Origin: Planctomycetaceae bacterium
GTDB lineage: Bacteria > Planctomycetota > Planctomycetia > Planctomycetales > Planctomycetaceae
NCBI GenBank assembly: GCA_028284145.1
Contig: JANQSH010000056.1
Location: forward strand, 1-64,000
Length of the DNA stretch: 64,000 bases
Direction: 5' to 3'
The position numbers were made by a program, and so were the translations under genes. Each line of letters starts with the position of its first letter. Position 1 is the first letter of the stretch. Shown piece by piece: positions 1 to 8,703 of this stretch. A model generated the notes under the pieces. The model did no database searches. It was not told where the DNA came from and saw only the letters and a list, made by a program, of their open reading frames with translations.

Positions 1-318
1 GTGAAGCGTGAGGTGGTCAATTCAGGTGCCCACAAACTCCGAGTCACTTGAGAGAATGCTGGCCTGCAAAGACGCTCGATCTAATCGAGGTCCTGTTTAG
101 AACCGTTTACCTTTTCGTGTGACGGTCTTCGCTCGTGGGAGCCTGCGCTTGTAGACCAAACGACGTCCATCGCGGAACAGAAGAGCATAATACGCTCTGG
201 ACAAATGTGGCGGACAGCGTCAATCTGTTGATAGCACAATGACCTAGCAATATAGTTGGGTAACGAATCGTTTGTTAGCGACAACCTGGTTCAATCTGGT
301 TGCATCGGCGGCATCGGG
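1..318. other. Intergenic region, no gene recognised apart from a possible gene tail
   Basis: Frame 1 is open from the window edge to a TGA at 49-51 and could be the last 16 codons of a gene that begins outside the window, but so short a tail cannot be assigned. The rest holds R1 repeat copy A and the upstream region of the GntR gene. No convincing promoter was seen. Confidence 0.4.
98..199 (+). repeat. R1 intergenic repeat, copy A
   Basis: About 102 bp with the blocks shared by all R1 copies: TTTACCTTTTCGTGTGACG near the left end, CTCGTGGGAGCCT in the middle, CCAAACGACGTCCATCGCGG, and a terminal hairpin of the form AGAGC..GCTCT. The minus-strand reading frame across it is a by-product of the repeat, not a gene. 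Confidence 0.8.
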
Positions 319-1191
319 ATGAGTATTTCTGAGTTTATTGCAGATGATCTTCGCGAGCGAATCTCGTCAGGCGTCGATGTACCGCTCGATTTGACGCTGG
401 CCGGTTTGGCGGAGCGATATGAGTCAAGCGTCATGCCAGTACGCATTGCCGTTGAGACGCTGGTTCGTGAGAATGTACTGTTGAAACAGTCTAACGGGCG
501 GCTGACGGTAAACGAGTCAAAGACGCGCCCGCAGCGAGCCAACGGAAAACGGAACTCGGTTGCTCCGCCGGTCGATTGGTACGATCAAATCTCCAAAGAT
601 ATCGTGCGTGAGAGCCTCCAGCAGACGGAAGCAACGGTGACGATTGATGGAACAGCCAATAAATACGAAATCGGACGGTCAGTTGCCCAGAAGATCCTCA
701 TTCGCCTTGCTGGTGAAGGTCTGATCGAGCACGCGCCGAGAAAATCGTGGAAGATCCGACCGTTTCGCGAAGAGGATTTGCAAGGATACCTGGACATCCG
801 ATCGTTGCTGGAATTGAGAGGATTCGATTTGGCAAGAGAGCGACTCGATAACGAGGACCTTGAGTCCATGCTGCAACTAAATTCCAGTGCATCGACCGCC
901 GCGCCGACGAAAATCGACCATAGCCTTCACAAGTATTGGATCGACCGTTCGCAGAATCGGTACATCCAGGACTTCTACTATCGTCATTCGCCGTATTACC
1001 TTCTCCTGTACCGCTACGCCGTTGACCATGACTCGACACTGATCCCAGTCCTGGCCGCACAACATTGCGACATACTGTTCGCAATCCTGAAGCGGCGTTG
1101 GCGACAGGCGAGACAGGCATTGGCGCGGGATATCGACTCACTGCGTCCAATCCTGTTGCAGGAAATCGGTCGGCTGGCTGACGGATCCTGA
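319..1191 (+). CDS. GntR-family (FCD) transcriptional regulator with two winged-helix domains
   Basis: A 290-residue cytoplasmic DNA-binding regulator. Residues 5-65 form a GntR-type winged helix, and residues 85-148 look like a second winged helix, followed by an FCD ligand-binding domain (about 152-280). The FCD metal-site pattern is visible as Asp200-x3-His204 and His249; the usual last His is replaced by Asp271. FCD regulators normally sense small carboxylic acids or amino acids, but the ligand here is unknown. I chose the ATG at 319 because the winged helix starts there; the frame runs back to a TTG at 256 without recognisable sequence. An AT-rich palindrome begins 48 bp after the stop, ahead of the sigma-factor operon, and a related palindrome precedes the gcvPA-like gene. 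Control of those genes by this protein is inferred. Confidence 0.85.
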   Translation: MSISEFIADDLRERISSGVDVPLDLTLAGLAERYESSVMPVRIAVETLVRENVLLKQSNGRLTVNESKTRPQRANGKRNSVAPPVDWYDQISKDIVRESLQQTEATVTIDGTANKYEIGRSVAQKILIRLAGEGLIEHAPRKSWKIRPFREEDLQGYLDIRSLLELRGFDLARERLDNEDLESMLQLNSSASTAAPTKIDHSLHKYWIDRSQNRYIQDFYYRHSPYYLLLYRYAVDHDSTLIPVLAAQHCDILFAILKRRWRQARQALARDIDSLRPILLQEIGRLADGS

Positions 1192-1238
1192 CTGAGATGA
1201 CGGCCTGCGATGACAAAGGTTGGCACTGCGAACTGAAA

Positions 1239-1260
1239 ATGATATATTCTCATATATCAT
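1239..1260. promoter_or_regulatory. Candidate operator palindrome upstream of the sigma-factor operon
   Basis: A perfect inverted repeat with 9-bp arms (ATGATATAT / ATATATCAT) around TCTC. It lies 48 bp after the GntR gene and 49 bp before the sigma-factor start. The same two arms occur at the core of the longer palindrome at 27793-27832 in front of the gcvPA-like gene. Function as a GntR operator is an inference from palindromy and position. Confidence 0.55.
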
Positions 1261-1309
1261 CACCTCCGGTTTTTGTCATCCAGAAGCCGGTTGCGCATAG
1301 AGGTATAAC

Positions 1310-1894
1310 GTGACCAACGTATCGATATCTCGATCCTACTCCGAAAGTGTCTCGAAAGAGACACTGCAGGGTATGATGTGTGGCGATCGAGACTCAATGA
1401 CGAAAGCTTACCTGGCATTGCAACCGTTCTGCTTTGGTTACTTCCGCTCGAAAGTGCTCGATACCTGTGCCGCCGAAGATCTTACGCAGGAAGCGTTTCT
1501 GCGCGTATTTCGTGATTTTGCCCGCTATGATTTGAATCGTGATTTCACTGCCTGGCTACTGGGAATTTGCCGCAATGTGTTTCGAGAGTATGTTCGCAAA
1601 TTGAGCGGGCGGCGCGAGATCATGTGGAGTGAACTGTGCCTGGATTTGGCCGAAGCGGTCGACGACGAAGTGGGGTTGTACGAAGAACTGTTGCCGTTGG
1701 TTTCCGTTTGCATGAGCCGTCTGGCACCGAACTCAAGGGCCGTGCTGTCGGCACACTACCGTGATGGAAAGAAAGTGGCGGAAATCGCCGTCGACATGCA
1801 GCGTTCGTTATCGGCCGTCAAAATGCAAATGCTGCGGGCGCGGAAAGCCATTAAAGGTTGCATTCGTAAGGCAATGCATGGGAGTGAATTGTGA
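1310..1894 (+). CDS. ECF-type RNA polymerase sigma factor
   Basis: A 194-residue sigma-70 family protein of ECF size. The sigma-2 region is at about 25-95 (the AAEDLTQEAFLRVF and DFTAWLLGICRN segments are typical). The sigma-4 helix-turn-helix is at about 133-185 (LAPNSRAVLSAHY, then SLSAVKMQMLRARK). The start is a GTG preceded by AGAGGT. Its last bases overlap the GTG start of the following giant membrane protein by 4 bp, so the two are translationally coupled. The neighbour has a short cytosolic N-terminal segment before one membrane helix, the layout expected of an anti-sigma partner. Target promoters are unknown. Confidence 0.92.
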   Translation: MTNVSISRSYSESVSKETLQGMMCGDRDSMTKAYLALQPFCFGYFRSKVLDTCAAEDLTQEAFLRVFRDFARYDLNRDFTAWLLGICRNVFREYVRKLSGRREIMWSELCLDLAEAVDDEVGLYEELLPLVSVCMSRLAPNSRAVLSAHYRDGKKVAEIAVDMQRSLSAVKMQMLRARKAIKGCIRKAMHGSEL

Positions 1895-4800
1895 ACGGGT
1901 CGACGTATACCACCGACGAGTTGCTCGATTTGCTGGAGTCGAAGTTGCCACAAGAGATGACTGGCGAAGAAGTTGCGGCATTGAAGTCTGCTGCCCAGTC
2001 AACTGTCGAAGTCCGCGAAGCATTGCTTGAGACACTGGGACTCGAACACGGCATCGCCACCGCATACGGAGCCGACCTGCAAGATATCGGCGCCGTCTTC
2101 GCGAAGCTGGACAAGGAGACGCGTTCGCGTGTACAGGGAAGCTGGAAAGTTATCGGATTGCTCTCGCTGACCATTTTACTGGCTGCTTTGGGAGCCTTCG
2201 TGTATGTCAAAAGCCGTTCCCATTCCGTACCTGTCGATGTTGCCCAACGTCGCGCCGCGGAAACGCCGCCGATCGACAACCAGGAACCGGCTGGCGATCT
2301 GCAGGTACCGGTGGATCCAAAAGACAGTGAGTTGGAAGCAATCGTAGATGGCGATGCAACCACAGATCCGAATGATCCAGAGTCGGTGACTGAAGCCGAA
2401 GCCACGGCAACTGCGGCGGCGAAAAATAATGAAGTGGTTGTGGTGCCATCCAACGGCGAACCGGCGTGGCGAGTGTTTGATGATCCGCCGCTTCGCGGAG
2501 ACAGCACATGGCGCGATTCGCTCAATCAGATCGTACGACCGATCGGCGGAGCGAGGCTGATTCCACGGACTCCGCCGAACAACATACGGGTGCGCGACGT
2601 GGCCCTGCATGGAACATTTTCGGTTCTTCCTCCGGCGGACGGTCGCAGCATCCGCCTGCGAATGGGAGAAATCGAACGACTGCGCTGGTGTTTTTGGCGC
2701 GGCGACAAAGGAGTGCTCGTCCGCTACCTGCCAGAAGATGCATCGCTGCGGGCATTCACGGTTCGCCGTGACGGTGACCATGCGGGCCTGGACTTTGCCT
2801 CCGATGGTCGTACGGCGATCGATAGATCAATCGTTCGTCGCGTGGACTCACAAGTCAACGTTTCCTGGAACAAACAAACGCTGCCTGAATCGATTCAAGG
2901 CCCGCGGTTTTCCGTTCGTTGGCAGGGTGCCCTGCGATTTCCCGACGCGGGCGACTGGTTTCTGAAGGTGACAACTGCCGGGTCGGTGGCCGTGTGGGTT
3001 GACGACAAACAGGTAATCTATCGCACGGCGGTCGAGCAACCCAGAACGGCGCAGGGCCGCGTCTGGTACGGCTACACGGCCCACGACAGAAACACGCCGA
3101 AAACCGCCAGTCTCCGCATTGAATACACCGATTCGATCGATGGTGCGATCAGCATGGAATGGCGGCGGATTGCCAACCGGGCTCAGGGCAAATGGCGGCG
3201 TCCGGAGATTCCACAAAACCGCATTCCGGCTTCGGCCTTTCTCACCTCCGAAAACTCGGACGAAGCAGAGCAGGGCCTTTTGGCAACCTATTTCCCTGAT
3301 CCCGACCAGGACCGTCCAGGCCCGATTCAGGTGCAGCACCTCGTCGATGACGATCGCGGCATCTGGCACCACGAGTTTGGAACGGGTGCGGTCGACGTGC
3401 GTTATGAGGCAGGCGCAGTTCGCATCGCGCGAGGCGATTTCGAATTGCTGACGCTGCCGATGCAGCCGCCGGAACAGTTTCTCATGGAGACGCAGTGCCA
3501 ACTCCAGCACGCCGCTGTTTACAATCTGTCACCATTGAAGCGGGGAGATAACCAGCGCGAACGTGTAGCGACCACGGAACTCCTGCCGCCAGCGGACGTG
3601 AATTGGAACGTGGAAGCTGCCGATGCGGAAGGCATCGTCTCTGTGAAATCCGACCAAGACGATTCGATCGCGTTTTCCCGTTCAGGCGATGCCACACCAT
3701 GGCAAAGCATGACGACGATCCCCCGTGAGCAAGGCGCGGAAATTAACATGAAGATCGATCTGGCGAGCACCGGCACGGGCGTAATGCTCGTCGATCCTTC
3801 CAACCCGCAACTGGCACTGCAACTGTTGATTGCCGAGTATGAAGGAACACGCGTCTTGTGCGAGCGGTCTGCAGATCGTGACGCGGTAGCCGCCAGTTAT
3901 CGCCGTGGATGGCTGGTTGACGATTCGTTTTGGGTACGTTTGATCGTTGGACTGAACGACGTGCGAGTTCAATTCAGCAACAACGGCCAAACCTGGATCA
4001 TGGCCGATCAACGGACTTTCGCGCCGAATCGGCCGATCGACCAGCCAATCCGATTTGGCGTTTGTGGCTCGTCGGAATCCGGCACACAACGGATTCGCGT
4101 GGGTAAGATCGAGGTCTGGCGGCCCGACAATTTAGAGCGGTTAGCCACAGCGGCATACATCGCGAGAGCGACCGAACGCTTTGGGCAAATCAGCCGCGAT
4201 TCGACGGACTGGCAGACTCGCTTCGAATCACTGATTCAGGCACAGCCAGATGATGCGAATGCCGCGCAGTGGGACGTGGCCTGCAGGTTGGTGATGCTGT
4301 CCTCCAGAATGCCATCGCAAGAAAGAGTCAAACATGTAAATGGGCTTCTCGAAACTCTCGTTCCCGGAGAGTTGGATTGGCAGGCAGTGAAACCAGCGCT
4401 TGCTGAAATGCCGAGGCGGTTCGACTTTTCCTCACGCCCGTTGAGTTGGCCCGATCTTCGTGAGTTTTACAACAAGAAAGCTCTCGCTTATTGGTCGGAC
4501 CATGAATTGCGGTATCGGATTGCTGATTTGACCGACACCTGGCGCCTTCAATTGCAAACCAACAGACACTTTGGCAGTGCCAGGACCATGCAGGGTACGC
4601 CGATCGACCTGGGAAGACTGAACTTGTACGCATTGTCTGAAATCGGAGATTCCGACCGCTTGTGGTCGGCGGCGATTCGCCAATATGGACTTGCCATCAA
4701 CGGAAATGGCGGACTTCTTGAGGTTGAATCGGAAGATTTGTCCCACCTTGCTCAGTGGATGCAATTGCAGGCAGAACACCCAATTGGACAGATCGAAGAG

Positions 4801-6681
4801 CCTGATGCGGAAAAAAAAGCCAAGGAACTAATGGTCGACAGCGGTGGTAAGTACGGCTGGTTACGGTCGCTGCCAATGTTTCATCCGCTGCGAGTGGAAC
4901 CCTACTCGCGAGATTGGCAGAATCTGGTGCATGAGGTCAACGCGGCAATCGAGCGCCAGGATTGGGATGCCGCGTCCGAAGCGATTATTCGTGAGCCGCT
5001 GCCGATCGATTCGGCGGTGGGCATCACCAGAGGCGACGTGCTGGTTGCGATGGATGTCGTTGTCCGTCAGTGGCTCACCCGGCATCCACAACTTGCGGCG
5101 TCTTTGCAACAAAAGCAGCAGGTCGGTCGTTTGCGGCTGAATCGTGCGATCAAACGTGGTGATCTGACGTTGCTCGAATCGATTGCGGTACAGTTTCACA
5201 TGACCGAGGTCGGAAACGCTGCTGAGGAGTTTTTGGCAGACCGCGAATTATCGATGCGCGAATTCTTGCACGCGGCCCGGCGGTACAGTCGCCTGGCGGC
5301 AACTCGTTCGGCCGACGCCGATCATCGTGACCAATGGAACGCGCGATATCGGCTGGCGATGGCACTGGCCGGACGTGAGGCAGGAGAACCCACAACGCGA
5401 CCGGTCCGCCTTTCGGGACGGGAGATTTCGGCCGAGCAGTTCGAACAACTGGTCATCGATTCGCTCGACTACCGTAGCTCGACGCCAGAGGACACGGTTC
5501 AAATCAACACCCCGGTCGCGCCTGTGACTGATTCCATGGAGGTGGTTGCGCAGTGGTCAGTCGATCGCGAGGCTTCGGAGGCATGGTATTCGTATCGGCC
5601 AATCGATTTCGGTTGGGGCTGGCGGGACGACGAGATTTATCTGAATCAGCCGTCACAATTGGCTGCCTTCAATACATACGCGGGCGAGGAGACGATGACG
5701 ATCGCCGCTGGGCCAGTGATAGAAAGCTGGCTCTCGCGCAATACCCGAGGGTTCGGGCGACCGTTGGTCTTGCAATCTTATGTAATCGCACCGACCTGTC
5801 GAAACGATCGCATCGAATTGACCTGCATCACGCGCGAATCAGGCGAAGTGGTTTGGAGCAAGTCGTTCGATGACACCATCATTGGCGAGCCTGTCCTTTG
5901 TGACGGGACAATCGTCGCGATCGGTCTCAGGAATAACACGGAAAAAGACGGAGTATGTGTGTTGCGACGCCTTGATCCGGCAACGGGACAATGCCTGTTG
6001 TCCAGAGAGATCGCTCGCGTTGAACTGTCCCGCGGGTCGGTGGAAGCAGGACGGCCATTGGTACATGAGGACAACCTGTTGTTTCGCTGTGGGGGCGGCG
6101 TGATCTGCTGTGATTTGTTGGGCAAAGTCCAATGGATTCGGAAGTTGCCATTTCTTCCTCATCAGGTTGATCGGCTGCGGTTCGACGAACTGTTGCCTGG
6201 CGATCTGCTGGCCGCAGACGGGTGCGTCATCGTATCAGCGCCTGGTTCATGGAACGTGGAGTGCCGCGAAATTATCACAGGCAAATGCCGTTGGATCACA
6301 TCGCACCCGAACCTCGAACGTGTGATCGGTATTTCGGGAAACCGGGTGGTTCTTGCCACGTGCAATGAATTGCACGCACTTGACCTGAATAGCGGCAAGG
6401 TTTCCTGGCGAAAACAATGGCAAGGCAACTCGCGAAGCCTGTTGCTGGATGCGGTGGGCAACGTCAACGCGCCGGAACATCTCGATGGGCAGTTAAGTCT
6501 TTTGCGGATACGGGCTGGCGATGGCACGAGACTCGCTCCTGTTAAGATCAGCGGAAAAACCACACCTGTGCCGCGTGTTGACCGTATGTTGACCGATGGC
6601 CAGCGAGTTCTGTGCGTTCATATGCCTGATTCAGGACGGTTCACGATGACGCTGCTCCAGCCAGTCGAGGAAAAACCATGA
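1891..6681 (+). CDS. Giant single-pass membrane protein with PA14-like and PQQ-repeat domains, putative anti-sigma/sensor
   Basis: A 1596-residue protein. Residues 1-86 are cytosolic and helical, 87-107 form one membrane helix, and 108-200 are an acidic low-complexity linker. A PA14-like beta-sandwich is at about 320-430 (FPDAGDWFLKV and VWVDDKQVI resemble that fold). Middle segments resemble laminin-G-like sheets and helical repeats. Residues 1255-1590 carry PQQ/beta-propeller-like repeats, with SGEVVWSK, GKVQWIRK, GKCRWIT and SGKVSWRKQW as blade motifs. The start is a GTG overlapping the sigma-factor stop, and the end overlaps the NPCBM gene by 4 bp. The topology places almost the whole protein outside the cytoplasm, with a short inner segment that could hold the sigma factor. 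The anti-sigma role is inferred from coupling and topology; the zinc-binding His/Cys signature of many anti-sigma factors is not visible. Confidence 0.8.
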   Translation: MNGSTYTTDELLDLLESKLPQEMTGEEVAALKSAAQSTVEVREALLETLGLEHGIATAYGADLQDIGAVFAKLDKETRSRVQGSWKVIGLLSLTILLAALGAFVYVKSRSHSVPVDVAQRRAAETPPIDNQEPAGDLQVPVDPKDSELEAIVDGDATTDPNDPESVTEAEATATAAAKNNEVVVVPSNGEPAWRVFDDPPLRGDSTWRDSLNQIVRPIGGARLIPRTPPNNIRVRDVALHGTFSVLPPADGRSIRLRMGEIERLRWCFWRGDKGVLVRYLPEDASLRAFTVRRDGDHAGLDFASDGRTAIDRSIVRRVDSQVNVSWNKQTLPESIQGPRFSVRWQGALRFPDAGDWFLKVTTAGSVAVWVDDKQVIYRTAVEQPRTAQGRVWYGYTAHDRNTPKTASLRIEYTDSIDGAISMEWRRIANRAQGKWRRPEIPQNRIPASAFLTSENSDEAEQGLLATYFPDPDQDRPGPIQVQHLVDDDRGIWHHEFGTGAVDVRYEAGAVRIARGDFELLTLPMQPPEQFLMETQCQLQHAAVYNLSPLKRGDNQRERVATTELLPPADVNWNVEAADAEGIVSVKSDQDDSIAFSRSGDATPWQSMTTIPREQGAEINMKIDLASTGTGVMLVDPSNPQLALQLLIAEYEGTRVLCERSADRDAVAASYRRGWLVDDSFWVRLIVGLNDVRVQFSNNGQTWIMADQRTFAPNRPIDQPIRFGVCGSSESGTQRIRVGKIEVWRPDNLERLATAAYIARATERFGQISRDSTDWQTRFESLIQAQPDDANAAQWDVACRLVMLSSRMPSQERVKHVNGLLETLVPGELDWQAVKPALAEMPRRFDFSSRPLSWPDLREFYNKKALAYWSDHELRYRIADLTDTWRLQLQTNRHFGSARTMQGTPIDLGRLNLYALSEIGDSDRLWSAAIRQYGLAINGNGGLLEVESEDLSHLAQWMQLQAEHPIGQIEEPDAEKKAKELMVDSGGKYGWLRSLPMFHPLRVEPYSRDWQNLVHEVNAAIERQDWDAASEAIIREPLPIDSAVGITRGDVLVAMDVVVRQWLTRHPQLAASLQQKQQVGRLRLNRAIKRGDLTLLESIAVQFHMTEVGNAAEEFLADRELSMREFLHAARRYSRLAATRSADADHRDQWNARYRLAMALAGREAGEPTTRPVRLSGREISAEQFEQLVIDSLDYRSSTPEDTVQINTPVAPVTDSMEVVAQWSVDREASEAWYSYRPIDFGWGWRDDEIYLNQPSQLAAFNTYAGEETMTIAAGPVIESWLSRNTRGFGRPLVLQSYVIAPTCRNDRIELTCITRESGEVVWSKSFDDTIIGEPVLCDGTIVAIGLRNNTEKDGVCVLRRLDPATGQCLLSREIARVELSRGSVEAGRPLVHEDNLLFRCGGGVICCDLLGKVQWIRKLPFLPHQVDRLRFDELLPGDLLAADGCVIVSAPGSWNVECREIITGKCRWITSHPNLERVIGISGNRVVLATCNELHALDLNSGKVSWRKQWQGNSRSLLLDAVGNVNAPEHLDGQLSLLRIRAGDGTRLAPVKISGKTTPVPRVDRMLTDGQRVLCVHMPDSGRFTMTLLQPVEEKP

Positions 6682-8081
6682 TTTACGACATGATTTTCAG
6701 ATCGAGTTTCACTATGCGTAATCGAAATTCCATTGCGACTGTGGCTGCGTGCATTTGCGGAATCATGATCACGTCCGCTGAAACGGTCATCACCCTGGCC
6801 GATGAGCCTTCATCGGAATACATCGCTCAGTGGCGCGACGGGACGATAAAGCAGGCGACGGTGATCGATGGATGGGTGAAGTCGAAGGAAGGATTCGGGC
6901 GCGGTAAAGCGGCGACGCTGGACGACGCATCGATCAGCGGTCGGCCTCTGTACGATGCCAATAACCAAATCCGCCTGCTCCGAAATACCAAAGTGCAGGC
7001 AATGCTGATCGGCCCATACATCGAATTGGCCAACGGCGACATCCTGCCTGGAAAGATCGTTGGAATGTCTGGCAAAACAGGAGCGAACTCTCCAGCATGG
7101 GTTTCGGTAGCCGTTGCCAGTCCGCTGTTTGCAATGTCGGAAAACCAGGCCGTTCGCATCCTCGCAACGTCGATATCACGTGTGGCGGCAAATGGTAATC
7201 AAGCCCGGCCGTTTACTCCTGGTCTGGTCGTCTACACCGACGGGCGAGAAGTTGTGGCCAAGGCCATCAAGTGGACACCGGCTGGTTTGCAATTATTGCT
7301 TGCCCGTTCGGCTGAAGTCGTGTCGTGGGATAAACTTGCCGAATTCCACGTCCACGATCGGCGATCATCGGAAACAGTTACTGATGATTTGAAGGCACAG
7401 CGCTCCGGCATGGTAAACCTGCTGGCGAGAATGACCACCAAGAGCGGCGGAATGCTGACCTGTCACTGCCTGCATTGGGCTGGAGCCAAGGTCGGCTGGA
7501 ATTACTTCCACGTTTTACAACCGGCGTGGAGCAAGGACAGAATCTTTGTGCCGGTCGGAAATATCGTATCGGTTGGCTATCGCGAGGTGAACGAAGTCCC
7601 CTTGTCGCTGTTGGACGCCGAGACACTGGTCGAACGCAACCTGACAGGCTTCACCTGGCAATGGCAACGCGACCGCAACGTCCGCGGTACGCCTCTCGCC
7701 GTCGGAAACCACTCGGCCGAGTTTGGTGTCGGAACGCATGCGCACAGCGAGATCGCTTTCACCTTGCCGCGCGGTTCGCACTCTTTTTCATGCTGGCTGG
7801 GCATCGACAAGGCCGTCGGACAAGGTGGTTGTGTTCGCTGCAAGGTGTTTCTGGATAAGGTGCAGGGCGCCCCCGCCTGGCAAAGCAAAGTCATTCGCGG
7901 CGGAGACGAGCCGGTTCTTGTCGAAGTACACAACCTGCAATCTGCCAAACATTTGATTCTGGTGACCGAGTTCGCCGACAGCGACCACCCGCCTGATGCC
8001 GACCCGCTGGACATCGGCGATGCCGTCGCGTGGCTGTCGGCTCATGTCCGTGTCGATGATGCTTCCACGAGCCGGGAGTAG
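6678..8081 (+). CDS. Secreted NPCBM/NEW2-domain protein
   Basis: A 467-residue protein if it starts at the ATG overlapping the upstream stop (ATGA). An ATG 36 bp further in (6714) gives a cleaner signal peptide, since a hydrophobic stretch follows MRNRNS. Residues 305-460 match the NPCBM carbohydrate-binding fold: an opening duplicate-Trp segment (GFTWQWQRD), then GVGTHAHSEIAFTLP, which is the family signature. The N-terminal part is beta-rich and repeats the word 'NGD' in a prolog-like region, without an assigned family. It is co-transcribed with the sigma factor and the PA14/PQQ protein, so it is probably an extracytoplasmic partner of that sensor, perhaps binding glycans. Confidence 0.8.
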   Translation: MIYDMIFRSSFTMRNRNSIATVAACICGIMITSAETVITLADEPSSEYIAQWRDGTIKQATVIDGWVKSKEGFGRGKAATLDDASISGRPLYDANNQIRLLRNTKVQAMLIGPYIELANGDILPGKIVGMSGKTGANSPAWVSVAVASPLFAMSENQAVRILATSISRVAANGNQARPFTPGLVVYTDGREVVAKAIKWTPAGLQLLLARSAEVVSWDKLAEFHVHDRRSSETVTDDLKAQRSGMVNLLARMTTKSGGMLTCHCLHWAGAKVGWNYFHVLQPAWSKDRIFVPVGNIVSVGYREVNEVPLSLLDAETLVERNLTGFTWQWQRDRNVRGTPLAVGNHSAEFGVGTHAHSEIAFTLPRGSHSFSCWLGIDKAVGQGGCVRCKVFLDKVQGAPAWQSKVIRGGDEPVLVEVHNLQSAKHLILVTEFADSDHPPDADPLDIGDAVAWLSAHVRVDDASTSRE

Positions 8082-8703
8082 GTCACCGTGTCCGCTTGCT
8101 ATCCGCCGTTGGTTCGTTCGAACAGATCTCTGAAAATATCGGCTCGTTCACAATCCGAATTGACGAAGGAAACGATTTGACAATACCCCCGTGTACACGG
8201 TTGCCACCTGCCATGCAGATCGATGTGCTCATCCTGTCGAATGCTGCCGGAAGGCAGGTCGATTGAAAAAAACCGCAAGCATGGAGAGTCCAGGAGATGG
8301 TGAGGTAAATCAGCTCGGCAAAGTCAAGTGGCGCCGGAAGCGCTCTCACAGTCGGTTCAGTGAGGGCAGAAAAGTTCCCATCCGCCAGGTCAACCGCTAC
8401 CATTTCAGACAGAGCCTGCAAGCTCTTGAGATTTCCCAGATGATCCCGGCTTCGTACTCGTGAGTTACGTAAATCATTTCGCAGTAACAAGTCGGTGGTC
8501 CATAGATTCTCCTGGTAGCAGGCTCTCAGTGCGACGCATCACGGGCAGCAGAAAAAATCTGCGTGTACATACCAGTTTTTGTAGTGACCAGATGCCTTTG
8601 CACCGCAACTGGTATAAGGGGTTGTTATAGAGGCGAATTCATCGAAGGTATATCGACAGAACCGTTCCTTATGTTGGCAATACCAAATACAGATTCAAAC
8701 TCA
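8082..8703. other. 622-bp intergenic region without a confident gene
   Basis: A minus-strand frame (TTG start, 8490 to 8083, 135 codons) is open but has no recognisable domain. Protein-like stretches appear in more than one minus-strand frame, which would fit a decayed gene. A good AGGAG site before an ATG at 8501 leads to only nine codons. The right end holds an 18-bp motif (8562-8579) that recurs upstream of the nar cluster. The plus-strand frame of the next gene stays open back to 8563, but that stretch lacks protein character. Confidence 0.4.
8562..8579 (+). promoter_or_regulatory. Short motif shared with the nar upstream region
   Basis: CGTGTACATACCAGTTTTT here matches CGTGTACAGACCAGTTTGT at 28382-28400 at 17 of 19 positions. 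Each copy lies 85-140 bp before the first gene of an operon. It could be a regulatory site or the end of an old mobile element; two copies are too few to decide. Confidence 0.25.

Noticed and set aside
81-284. Minus-strand open frame across R1 copy A
   Set aside because: The same peptide word (SHER-PSHEKVN) appears at other R1 copies, so it is produced by the repeat rather than a gene.
8083-8490. A 135-codon minus-strand frame upstream of the toroid gene
   Set aside because: TTG start without ribosome site, no domain, and protein-like bits in more than one frame; at most a decayed gene.
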